Shown here: positions 26,495 to 34,452 of the stretch, piece by piece
How the letters are laid out: each line of letters opens with the position of its first letter
Position numbering within the stretch: the first letter of the stretch is position 1
Source of the DNA: Rhizobiales bacterium CCH10-E5
Lineage (GTDB): Bacteria > Pseudomonadota > Alphaproteobacteria > Rhizobiales > Beijerinckiaceae
Length of the DNA stretch: 64,000 nt
Assembly (NCBI GenBank): GCA_001556125.1
Contig: LSIG01000034.1
Location: 1 to 64,000 of the forward strand
Direction: 5' to 3'
The notes under the pieces: model-generated
What the model was told of the DNA's origin: nothing
The model's database searches: none
The model's input: the letters and a program-made list of their open reading frames with translations, nothing else
Position numbers and translations under genes: made by a program

Positions 26495-27478
26495 ATGACG
26501 AGTCCCATAACGATCGACCGCCGCCGTTTCGGCCTGCTCGGGCTCGCCGCAGGGTTCGCGGCGACGAGCGCCAGCGCGCAGGAACCCTGGCCAAGCCGAC
26601 CAGGCCGCGTGATCGTTCCCTACCCTGCGGGTGGGGCGACCGATGTGATGGGTCGCTTCGCCGCGGAAGCGCTGAACCAGGCGACGGCCCAGCGCTTCAT
26701 CGTCGAGAACAAGGGCGGAGCCTCCGGCGCCATCGGCTCGGCCGAGGTCGAGCGGGCCGCGCCCGATGGGCACACGCTCCTCGTCGCAACGCCGGCGACC
26801 CATGTCACCAACCAGTATCTGCGCGACAAGCTGCCCTATGATCCGGACCGCTTCGAACCCGTGCTGCTGCTCTCGCGCAGCCCGCTGCTGCTGATCGCGA
26901 CGTCCTCGTTTCCCGCCAACAGCGTCGCCGAGCTGATCGCGCTGGCGAAGCAGAAGCCCGGCAAGCTGAACTATGCCAGTTCCGGCGTCGGCGCGACGAG
27001 CCATCTCGCGCCTGAGCTGTTCAAGACCATGGCCGGCGTCGACATCACCCATGTCCCCTATCGCGGGGCCGGCCCGGCGATGACCGACCTGATCGGCGGC
27101 CAGGTCGAGCTGATGTTCGACAATCTGCAGACGGCATTGCCGCAGGTGGAGTCCGGGAAGGTGAAGGTTCTCGGCATCACCAGCGCCGAGCGCGCGCCGA
27201 ACCTCTCGCAAGTGCCCGCCATTGCCGAAACGGTGAAGGGTTACGAGGCGCTGAGCTTCCTCGCGCTGATGGCGCCGCTGCGCACGCCGATGGCCATCAT
27301 CGAGAGGATCAACGCGATCGTCACCGCCTCCTTCCAGACGCCGGAGGTGAAGCCGAAGCTCGGCGCGCTCGGCGTGGAGTTCGTGCCGATGACGCCGAAG
27401 CAGCTCGACGATTTCATCCACGAGGAACGCCGGAAATGGGGCGGCCTCATCCGCGAACGCGGCCTGAAGGCCGAGTGA
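26495..27478 (+). CDS. Bug/TctC-family tripartite tricarboxylate receptor
   Basis: The 327-residue periplasmic protein has a twin-arginine-like signal (DRRRFGLLGLAAG, then SASAQ). The mature part has the Bug hallmarks: IVPYPAGGATDVMGR near the start, ENKGGASGAIG, YASSGVGATSHL, and VPYRGAGPAMTDLIGG. These receptors bind carboxylates such as citrate, nicotinate or phthalates and normally work with TctA and TctB, neither of which is nearby. It follows gntR by 4 bp and precedes the Liv receptor by 51 bp, so it may serve as a sensor or lend its ligand to another transporter. Confidence 0.92.
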   Translation: MTSPITIDRRRFGLLGLAAGFAATSASAQEPWPSRPGRVIVPYPAGGATDVMGRFAAEALNQATAQRFIVENKGGASGAIGSAEVERAAPDGHTLLVATPATHVTNQYLRDKLPYDPDRFEPVLLLSRSPLLLIATSSFPANSVAELIALAKQKPGKLNYASSGVGATSHLAPELFKTMAGVDITHVPYRGAGPAMTDLIGGQVELMFDNLQTALPQVESGKVKVLGITSAERAPNLSQVPAIAETVKGYEALSFLALMAPLRTPMAIIERINAIVTASFQTPEVKPKLGALGVEFVPMTPKQLDDFIHEERRKWGGLIRERGLKAE

Positions 27479-27529
27479 CCGAACGACCAGCCCGGCGCCA
27501 GACCGGGTTCACCACAGAGGAGAACGACG

Positions 27530-28771
27530 ATGACCGACCAGCCTGAAGTCAAGACCGCGAACCGCGCCGGGCTCTCCCGCCGCGCCGTGCTGGCCGGCTC
27601 CGCCGCCGGCAGTGCCGCCATCGCCATGCCCGGCGTGCTGCGCGCCCAGGCGCCGGCGGTGAAGATCGGCATTCTCCAGCCGGTGACCGGCGCCCTCGCC
27701 TATGACGGGCAGCAGGGCCAGATCGGTGCCGAGGCCGCGATCAAGGCGATCAACGATGCCGGCGGCATCAAGTCGCTCGGTGGCGCCAAGCTGCAGATGG
27801 TCTTCGGCGATGCGCGCTCGACGCCCGAGGGCGGCACGGCGGAGGTCGAGCGCATGCAGGAGCAGGGCGTGGTCGGCATCGTCGGCGGCTTCGCCTCGCC
27901 GATCTGCCTCGCCGCGAGCCAGGCGGCGGCCCGCTACGACCTGCCCTATATCGTCGATGTCGGCGTCGCCGATTCCATCGTCACCCGCGGCCTGAAGAAC
28001 ACCTTCCGCTTCGGCCCCGGCTTCGGCATGGTCACGAAGACCGCACTCGCCAACCTCGCCAAGCTCAACGAGGATGCGGGCAAGCCGGCGAAGACCGTCG
28101 TTCTGGTGCATGAGGACGGGCTCTTCGGCTCCGGTCTCGCCAAGCTGATGCAGGCCGAGCTGCCCAAGCTCGGCTTCGAGGTTCTCGACACCATCGCCCA
28201 TCCGACACCGACCCGCGACATGTCGAACGTCGCGCTGCAGATCCGTTCGAAGAACCCCGATCTCGTCATCCCCTCCAGCTATTACGGCGAGTTCGCCCTG
28301 CTGGCGCGCACCATGCAGCAGCAGCGCATCCGGCCGAAGGGTATCTACGCCGTCCTCAACGGGGCGGCCTCGAATTACCGCTTCGTCAAGGAATTCAACG
28401 ACGCGGCGCAGTTCGTGATGGACTGCAACCACTGGCACGATCCGCGCAAGCCCGTGGCCGAGGCGCTGCGCCAGCAGGTCGAGGCGTCCGGCAAGTTCTG
28501 GACCTACAACATCCCGCTCAACTACTCCTGCGTCGGCCTGCTGGCGGACGCGATCGAGCGCGCGGGCTCGGTCGACAAGGCGAAGGTCATCGAGGCGCTG
28601 GCGGCGTCGACCTATGCCGGCCACATCATGCCCTATGGCCCGACCAAGTTCACGAACGGCCAGAACGAGGGCGGCGCGCCGGTCAACACCCAGGTCCAGG
28701 GCAACGACATCAAGGTGATCTTCCCGTCCGACTTCGCCGACGCCAAGCCGGTCTTCCCGCGCCCGGCGTGA
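27530..28771 (+). CDS. Branched-chain-type ABC substrate-binding protein (LivK-like)
   Basis: The 413-residue protein has a twin-arginine-type signal peptide (SRRAVLAGSAAGSAAIAMPG, cleavage near RAQA). The mature region is a periplasmic-binding-protein type I receptor: VKIGILQPVTGALAYDGQQG, QGVVGIVGGFASP and an effector pocket late in the sequence. GAGGAG precedes the start. Relatives bind amino acids, amides, urea and aromatic acids, so the ligand is open. It is the receptor for the LivHMGF-type proteins that follow, from which it is separated by a palindromic repeat. Confidence 0.93.
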   Translation: MTDQPEVKTANRAGLSRRAVLAGSAAGSAAIAMPGVLRAQAPAVKIGILQPVTGALAYDGQQGQIGAEAAIKAINDAGGIKSLGGAKLQMVFGDARSTPEGGTAEVERMQEQGVVGIVGGFASPICLAASQAAARYDLPYIVDVGVADSIVTRGLKNTFRFGPGFGMVTKTALANLAKLNEDAGKPAKTVVLVHEDGLFGSGLAKLMQAELPKLGFEVLDTIAHPTPTRDMSNVALQIRSKNPDLVIPSSYYGEFALLARTMQQQRIRPKGIYAVLNGAASNYRFVKEFNDAAQFVMDCNHWHDPRKPVAEALRQQVEASGKFWTYNIPLNYSCVGLLADAIERAGSVDKAKVIEALAASTYAGHIMPYGPTKFTNGQNEGGAPVNTQVQGNDIKVIFPSDFADAKPVFPRPA

Positions 28772-28785
28772 TCTCCTGCGCTGAC

Positions 28786-28870
28786 GGATGAGGGCAGTCC
28801 AACTCCTCATCCGTCATTCCCTCATCCGTCCCGGCTTCGCCGGGCCACCTTCTCCCCTGAGGGGAGAAGG
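28786..28870. repeat. Palindromic intergenic repeat (REP/RIME-like) inside the operon
   Basis: Three inverted repeats are packed here: GGATGAGGG/CCCTCATCC (28786-28794 with 28819-28827), CCCGGC/GCCGGG (28830-28835 with 28839-28844) and CCTTCTCCCC/GGGGAGAAGG (28848-28857 with 28861-28870, 3-nt loop). The last is the typical alphaproteobacterial repeat ending. It lies between receptor and permease genes and may protect or process the mRNA. Confidence 0.7.
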
Positions 28871-28881
28871 AAGAGCGCCCC

Positions 28882-29754
28882 ATGTTCGCACCCGACATCA
28901 TCCTCGCCGCCGTGCTCAACGGCCTGATGACCGGCTCGGTCTATGCGCTGATCGCGCTCGGGCTGACGCTGGTCTATGGCGTGCTCCACATCATCAACTT
29001 CGCCCATGGGGCGATGCTGACGGCGGCGATGTTCGCCGTCTATGTCGCGCAGACGATGCTCGGCATCGATCCTTATGTCGCGCTGGTGCCGGTCACGTTG
29101 TTGTTCTTCGCGCTGGGCTACGGGGTCCAGCGCTTCCTGATCGGGCCGGCGAGCCATGGCGAGGATCGCAACATCTTGCTGGTGACGCTCGGGCTCTCGA
29201 TCATCATCGAGAACGCCATGCTCTCGATCTTCCGCTCCGACACGCGTTCGATCGACGTGCCCTACGCCTTCGAATCGATCGATCTCGGCTTCACCTTCCT
29301 GGCGCTGCCTCGGGTCGCCGCCTTCGGCGTCGCGCTGCTCGTGGCCCTGCTGCTCGGCCTGCTCCTGACCGCGACGGATACCGGCCGTGCGATCCGCGCC
29401 GTCGCTCGCGAAAAGACCGGCGCGGCACTCGCCGGCATCGACGTCGCGCATATCTACGCGGTGACCTTCGGGCTCGGCGCGGCCTGCGTCGCCATTGCCG
29501 CCTGCCTGCTGATGCCGACCTTCTATGTGACGCCGCGGGCCGGCAACGCCTTCGTCCTCGTCGCCTTCACCATCGTCGTGCTGGGTGGGATGGGCTCGAT
29601 CCCCGGCGCACTGATCGGGGCGCTGTTCATCGGCGTGGTCGAGAGCCTGTGCGGCCTGTTCTTCGGCGAGAGCCTCGGCCAGATCGGCATCTTCCTGATC
29701 TTCATCCTCGTCCTGCTGGTCCGGCCGACCGGCCTGTTCGGAGCCCGCGCATGA
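28882..29754 (+). CDS. Branched-chain-type ABC permease (LivH-like)
   Basis: The 290-residue polytopic inner-membrane protein has about eight hydrophobic helices. The LivH features are visible: ALIALGLTLVYGVLHIINFAHG near the N-terminus and VLGGMGSIPGALIGALFIG toward the end, with the conserved permease loop (GVVESL). It forms half of the channel with the LivM-like protein, whose ATG overlaps its stop by 4 bp. The start follows GGGGAGAAGGAAGA, part of the preceding repeat. Confidence 0.93.
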   Translation: MFAPDIILAAVLNGLMTGSVYALIALGLTLVYGVLHIINFAHGAMLTAAMFAVYVAQTMLGIDPYVALVPVTLLFFALGYGVQRFLIGPASHGEDRNILLVTLGLSIIIENAMLSIFRSDTRSIDVPYAFESIDLGFTFLALPRVAAFGVALLVALLLGLLLTATDTGRAIRAVAREKTGAALAGIDVAHIYAVTFGLGAACVAIAACLLMPTFYVTPRAGNAFVLVAFTIVVLGGMGSIPGALIGALFIGVVESLCGLFFGESLGQIGIFLIFILVLLVRPTGLFGARA

Positions 29755-30713
29755 TCCGCGCCTATGGTCCCGCACTCGGCCTGATCGCGCTGGGCGCGCT
29801 GCTGCCCTTCGCCGTCTCGGCCAACACCGTGCTGAACTTCGTCGTGTTTGCGCTGATCATCGCGCTCGCGGCGCAGGGCTGGAACCTGCTTGGCGGTCTC
29901 GCCGGCCAGTTCTCCTTCGGCCATGCGGCCTTCTTCGGCACGGGCGCCTATGCCGCCGCCCTGCTGCAGACCCGCTACGGCGTCAACGCTTGGGCGGCCT
30001 TCGCCTGCGGGATCGCACTGGCGGCGGCCATCGGCTGGGTGATCGGCTTCCTGAGCTTCCGCTCCGGCCTGCGCGGCTCCTATTTCGCGCTGGTGACGCT
30101 GGCCTTTGCCGAGGTCATGCGGATCCTCGCCAATGCCTCCACCTTCACCGGTGGCGCGGCGGGCACGCTGGTGAAGCTCGATATCCGACCCGAGAACTTC
30201 CAGTTCGCCAGCCGCGCCGCCTTCGTCTGGATCGCGGTGGCACTGGTTGGTTTCGTGCTGCTGCTGACGATCGCGATCACGCGCTCGCGCTTCGGCGCCT
30301 GGCTGACGGCGGTGCGCGAGAACGAGGATGCGGCCCGGGCGCTGGGCGTCGATACGCTGGCGGTGAAGCTCAAGGCGATCACGCTCTCGGCCGCGATCAC
30401 AGGCGCGGCCGGCGCGCTCTATGTCCAGTATTTCCTGTATCTCGACGCCGGCATCGCCTTTGGCGCCTGGATCTCGGTCGAGGCGCTGATCGCGCCGATC
30501 GTCGGCGGGATCGGCACCGCCTTCGGGCCGATCCTGGGCGCGCTGGCGCTGCACCTTCTCGGTGAATTTGCCAAATCCGTCGCCGGTGGCATCCCCGGCA
30601 TCGACCTCGTGCTCTACGGGCTGCTGCTGGTCGCGGTGATCGCCTTCGCTCCCGGCGGCGTCATGGGGGTGCTGCGGCGCCCGCGCCGAGCCGGCCGGCA
30701 GGAGGCGCGCTGA
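29751..30713 (+). CDS. Branched-chain-type ABC permease (LivM-like)
   Basis: The 320-residue polytopic membrane protein has the LivM signatures LAAQGWNLLGGLAGQFSFGHAAFFG and LRGSYFALVTLAFAEVMR, plus VRENEDAARALGVD on a cytoplasmic loop and IVGGIGTAFGPILGA near the C-terminus. It pairs with LivH to form the translocation path. It overlaps livH by 4 bp and its stop overlaps the livG start (TGATG). The basic C-terminal tail (RRPRRAGRQEAR) faces the cytoplasm. Confidence 0.93.
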   Translation: MIRAYGPALGLIALGALLPFAVSANTVLNFVVFALIIALAAQGWNLLGGLAGQFSFGHAAFFGTGAYAAALLQTRYGVNAWAAFACGIALAAAIGWVIGFLSFRSGLRGSYFALVTLAFAEVMRILANASTFTGGAAGTLVKLDIRPENFQFASRAAFVWIAVALVGFVLLLTIAITRSRFGAWLTAVRENEDAARALGVDTLAVKLKAITLSAAITGAAGALYVQYFLYLDAGIAFGAWISVEALIAPIVGGIGTAFGPILGALALHLLGEFAKSVAGGIPGIDLVLYGLLLVAVIAFAPGGVMGVLRRPRRAGRQEAR

Positions 30714-31465
30714 TGCTCTCCGTCACCTCCGTCACCAAGCGCTTCGGCGGGCTCGTCGCGGTCGACAATGCCAGCCTCGAGGTCGCCCCCGGCTCGATCA
30801 CCGGGCTGATCGGCCCCAACGGCGCCGGCAAGACGACGCTGTTCACGCTCATCGCCGGCTTCGAGCAGCCGAGCAGCGGGACGATCCGCTTCGACGGCGC
30901 GGATGTGACCGGCCTCGCCGCACACAAGCGGGCCGAGCGCGGCATTGCGCGCACCTTCCAGATCGTCCAGCCCTTCGCCGGCCTGTCGGTGGTCGAGAAC
31001 ATCGCCGTCGGCGCGCATCTGCGCCACCCCGGTCGCAGCGAGGCCCATGGCAAGGCGCGGGCGGTCGCCGATCTGCTGGGGCTAACCGCCATGCTCGACC
31101 AGCCGGCCTCCGACCTCACGGTGGCCGGGCGCAAGCGGCTGGAACTCGCACGCGCTCTGGCGACGGAGCCGCGGCTTCTCCTGCTCGACGAGGTCCTGGC
31201 CGGCCTCAACCCCTCCGAGATCCGCGACATGCTGCCCGTGATCCGCCAGATCCGCGATCAGGGCGTCACCATCCTAATGGTCGAGCACGTCATGCAGGCG
31301 GTGATGAGCCTGTGCGAGCACATCCATGTGCTGGCCCAGGGCAAGATGATCGCGCAAGGCAAGCCGGCGGATATCGCCGCCCACCCCGCCGTGATCGAGG
31401 CCTATCTCGGGCACGGCGCCGCCAAGCGCCTGCAGGCGGCACCGGAAGGAGGTCCCCATGCTTGA
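30713..31465 (+). CDS. Branched-chain-type ABC ATPase (LivG-like)
   Basis: The 250-residue ATPase has Walker A GPNGAGKTT, Walker B LLLLDEVLAGLN, and the H-loop ILMVEH. The signature reads LTVAGRKRLELARAL rather than LSGG-type, a substitution seen in some LivG proteins. The C-terminal segment GKMIAQGKPADIAAHPAVIEAYLG is typical for the family. It energises LivHM together with the LivF-like protein, whose ATG lies 8 bp before its stop. Confidence 0.93.
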   Translation: MLSVTSVTKRFGGLVAVDNASLEVAPGSITGLIGPNGAGKTTLFTLIAGFEQPSSGTIRFDGADVTGLAAHKRAERGIARTFQIVQPFAGLSVVENIAVGAHLRHPGRSEAHGKARAVADLLGLTAMLDQPASDLTVAGRKRLELARALATEPRLLLLDEVLAGLNPSEIRDMLPVIRQIRDQGVTILMVEHVMQAVMSLCEHIHVLAQGKMIAQGKPADIAAHPAVIEAYLGHGAAKRLQAAPEGGPHA

Positions 31466-32159
31466 GGTGCGCGGGCTCGTCGCCGGCTATGGCGCGACCG
31501 AAGTGCTGCGGGGGATCGATCTCGACGTCGCGCCCGGCGAGATCGTCGCGGTGCTCGGCGCCAACGGCGTCGGCAAGACCACGCTGAACCGGGCGCTGTC
31601 GGGCCTGATCCCGTCCAGGGCCGGCTCGATCCGCTTCCTCGGCGAGGCGATCGCCGGGCGCAAGCCGGCGGAGATCGTCTCCGCCGGGCTGATCCATGTG
31701 CCGGAAGGCCGCCGCATCTTCCCGAACATGAGCGTGCGCGACAATCTGGTGCTCGGCAGCTACCGGCGCGGCAAGGCCGACCGCGAGACCAATCTCGAGC
31801 GTATCTTCGCGCTCTTCCCGCGGCTGCGCGAGCGCATGGCCCAATCCGCCGGCACCCTCTCCGGCGGCGAGCAGCAGATGCTCGCCATCGGCCGCGGGCT
31901 GATGGGCAACCCCAGGCTGATCATCCTCGACGAGCCTTCGCTCGGGCTGTCGCCGCTGCTGGTCGAGGAGATGTTCGGGCTGATCGCCCGGATCGCGGCG
32001 GAGGGGCTGGCGGTGATGCTGGTCGAGCAGAACGTGGTGCAGTCGCTCGAACTCGCGGGCCGCGCCTATGTGATGGAGAACGGCCGCATCGTCGTCGCCG
32101 GCTCCGCTGCCGAGATCGCCGCCAACCCGGCCCTCAAGCACGCCTATCTCGGATTGTGA
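31458..32159 (+). CDS. Branched-chain-type ABC ATPase (LivF-like)
   Basis: The 233-residue ATPase has Walker A GANGVGKTT, the LivF-specific HVPEGRRIFPNMSVRDNL block, signature LSGGEQQML, Walker B LIILDEPSLGLSP and VMLVEQN. The end HAYLGL is the usual LivF terminus. With the LivG-like protein it powers the importer. It is followed by the MmgE/PrpD gene after only 7 bp, so transport and catabolic genes are on one transcript. Confidence 0.94.
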   Translation: MLEVRGLVAGYGATEVLRGIDLDVAPGEIVAVLGANGVGKTTLNRALSGLIPSRAGSIRFLGEAIAGRKPAEIVSAGLIHVPEGRRIFPNMSVRDNLVLGSYRRGKADRETNLERIFALFPRLRERMAQSAGTLSGGEQQMLAIGRGLMGNPRLIILDEPSLGLSPLLVEEMFGLIARIAAEGLAVMLVEQNVVQSLELAGRAYVMENGRIVVAGSAAEIAANPALKHAYLGL

Positions 32160-32166
32160 GACGCCG

Positions 32167-33579
32167 ATGACCCTCCACGTCAAAGCCGAACCGGTGATGC
32201 GCCGGCCCGATACGCCGGCCTGGCTGACCGACCTGGCCCGATTCTGCGCCGGGCTGCGCTTCGAGGACCTGCCGGAATCCGTCGTCGCCCGGACGCTGCA
32301 GGTGATCGGCGATTGCATCGCCGCCATCGCCGCCGGCGCCCAGGAGCCGGAGACGATCGCGCTCGTCGCGCGCATGCTCGGTACCGACGGCGACAGCGGC
32401 GCGGCGGTGATCGGCGCCGGCCGTCGCGGCGCGCCTTCCCTCGCCGCCTTCCTGAACGGCACCGCCGGCACAATGCTCGAGCTCGACGAGGGCAACCAGT
32501 TCTGCCGCGGCCATCCCGGCATCCATGTCGTGCCGGCCGTGCTGGCGGCGGCGCTGCGAAGCGGCGCGAGCGGGCGCGACGTGATCACGGCCGTGGCGCT
32601 CGGCTACGAGATCGGCGCGCGCATCGGCATAGCCTCGAAGCTGCGCGTCACCATGCACCCGCACGGGACCTGGGGCACGGTGGGTGCGGCGGTCGCCATC
32701 GCCTGGCTCGCGCGGCGCGATGCCGCCGGCATGGTCGAGACGATCAATGTCGCCTCCTCGCTGGGCCTCTCGACCAGCCGGCGGACGATGCTGGAGGGCG
32801 GCACCGTCCGCAACAGCTTCGCCGGCTTCTCCAACCAGATCGGCCTGATGGTGTCCGACCTCGTCGCCGCCGGCTTCACCGGCGAGGCCGACGGGCTCGG
32901 CACCGTCTATGGCAGCGTCATTGCCGATGACTGGCGGCCGGACGAAATGGTCGCTGAACTCGGCCAGCGCTGGGAGATCGCGCGCAACTATTTCAAGCGC
33001 CATGCCTGCTGCCGCTACAACCACGGCGCGCTCGACGCCCTGCACGAGATCGTCGCGACGCAAGGCGGCCCGCTGGAGCCGGACGCGATCGCGCGCATCG
33101 ACGTCGCGACCTATGTCTGGGCGGCGCAGCTCGCCGGGCAGGAGCCACACAACATGCTGGCGGCGAAGTTCTCGCTGCCCTTCTCAATCGCCACCACGAT
33201 CGTCCATGGCGCCGCGACCGTGGCCGCCTTCCGCGAGCCGGCGCGGACGGACGACACGATCCGCGAGCTGGCCCGGCGCGTCTTCGTCCGCGAGGATGCG
33301 GCAGCGACCGCGAAACTGCCGGCGCAGCGGCCGGCCGAGGTGAGCGTGACACTGAAGGGCGGCCGCGTTCTCGCCGCGCAGGCGCTGACCAATCGTGGCG
33401 ACACCGAAGACCCGTACACCCCTGCCGAAGTCCGCCAGAAATTCTTCGATCTCGCCGTTCCGGTCTGGGGCCAGTCCCGGGCCGAGGCGATCATCGAGGC
33501 CGTGGATGCCCTGCCGGGCGCGGCCGACATCGCAGCGCTCGACGCCTTGCTGGCGGCGGCGCCCGTCACCAGGACCTGA
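32167..33579 (+). CDS. MmgE/PrpD-family protein (2-methylcitrate-dehydratase-like)
   Basis: The 470-residue MmgE/PrpD-fold protein has the typical blocks LNGTAGTMLELDEGN, HPGIHVVPAVLAAA, GYEIGARIG, HPHGTWGTVGAA and HACCRYNHGALDAL. Characterised members dehydrate 2-methylcitrate, decarboxylate cis-aconitate, or epimerise iminodisuccinate, so activity must be assigned with care. Its neighbours, a LeuCD-like hydro-lyase and an isocitrate-lyase-family enzyme, suggest chemistry on a branched tricarboxylic or dicarboxylic acid. It is separated by 7 bp from livF and 3 bp from the lyase gene. Confidence 0.9.
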   Translation: MTLHVKAEPVMRRPDTPAWLTDLARFCAGLRFEDLPESVVARTLQVIGDCIAAIAAGAQEPETIALVARMLGTDGDSGAAVIGAGRRGAPSLAAFLNGTAGTMLELDEGNQFCRGHPGIHVVPAVLAAALRSGASGRDVITAVALGYEIGARIGIASKLRVTMHPHGTWGTVGAAVAIAWLARRDAAGMVETINVASSLGLSTSRRTMLEGGTVRNSFAGFSNQIGLMVSDLVAAGFTGEADGLGTVYGSVIADDWRPDEMVAELGQRWEIARNYFKRHACCRYNHGALDALHEIVATQGGPLEPDAIARIDVATYVWAAQLAGQEPHNMLAAKFSLPFSIATTIVHGAATVAAFREPARTDDTIRELARRVFVREDAAATAKLPAQRPAEVSVTLKGGRVLAAQALTNRGDTEDPYTPAEVRQKFFDLAVPVWGQSRAEAIIEAVDALPGAADIAALDALLAAAPVTRT

Positions 33580-33582
33580 CCG

Positions 33583-34452
33583 ATGACCCTTTCCCTCAAG
33601 GCTCGCTTCCGCCAGCCGCAGATCGTGCTCGCGCCCGGCGTCTATGATGCGCTGACCGCCTCGCTCGCCACCGATGCCGGTTTCGAGGCGCTCTACGTCT
33701 CCGGCGCCTCGATCGCCTATACCCGCCTCGGCGGGCCCGATATCGGGCTCGTCTCGATGGCCGAGGTCGCCGAGACGATCACCATGATCCGCGACCGTGT
33801 CGCGACCCCGCTCATCGTCGATGCCGACACGGGCTACGGCAATGCGCTCAACATGCAGCGCACGATGCGCCTGTTCGAGCGGGCCGGCGCCAACGCCCTG
33901 CAGATCGAGGACCAGAGCTTCCCCAAGCGCTGCGGCCATCTCGCCGACAAGGGCGTGATCCCCGCCGCCGAAATGGTCGGCAAGATCAAGGCGGCGACGG
34001 ATGCCCGGGCCTCCGACGAGACGCTGGTGATCGCACGGACCGACGCCATCGCGGTCGAGGGGTTCGACCGCGCCCTGGAGCGGGCCCATCTCTACGCGGC
34101 GGCCGGCGCGGACATGCTGTTCGTCGAGGCGCCGGGTTCGAGCGAGGAACTGACCCGCGTCGTCAGCGAGTTGAAGGGGACGCTCCCGCTGATGGCCAAC
34201 ATGGTCGAGGGCGGCCGCACGCCGATCCGCTCGACGGGCGCGCTCGAGGAGCTCGGCTTCTCGCTGGTGATCTTCCCCGGCGGGATCGTGCGGGCGCTGG
34301 CGCGGGCCGCGCAGGATTTCTACGCCAGCCTCAAGACCCATGGCACCACCGACCCGTTCCGTGACCGGATGTTCGATTTCGACCAGCTCAATGCCGTGAT
34401 CGGCACGCCCGCGATGATCGCCGCCGGCAAGGCCTATGAGGGCAGCCTGTGA
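33583..34452 (+). CDS. Isocitrate lyase/PEP mutase-family C-C lyase
   Basis: The 289-residue TIM-barrel enzyme has the family motifs DADTGYGN (80-87, metal/substrate contacts) and KRCGH (115-119, active-site loop with catalytic cysteine). This subgroup includes 2-methylisocitrate lyase, 2,3-dimethylmalate lyase and oxaloacetate decarboxylase, all acting on C4-C7 2-hydroxy acids. The KRCGH version, as opposed to KKCGH, is common in methylisocitrate and dimethylmalate lyases. It probably cleaves the hydrated acid made by the LeuCD-like or PrpD-like enzymes to pyruvate or succinate plus a second acid. The HyuB-like gene starts inside its stop (GTGA). Confidence 0.9.
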   Translation: MTLSLKARFRQPQIVLAPGVYDALTASLATDAGFEALYVSGASIAYTRLGGPDIGLVSMAEVAETITMIRDRVATPLIVDADTGYGNALNMQRTMRLFERAGANALQIEDQSFPKRCGHLADKGVIPAAEMVGKIKAATDARASDETLVIARTDAIAVEGFDRALERAHLYAAAGADMLFVEAPGSSEELTRVVSELKGTLPLMANMVEGGRTPIRSTGALEELGFSLVIFPGGIVRALARAAQDFYASLKTHGTTDPFRDRMFDFDQLNAVIGTPAMIAAGKAYEGSL

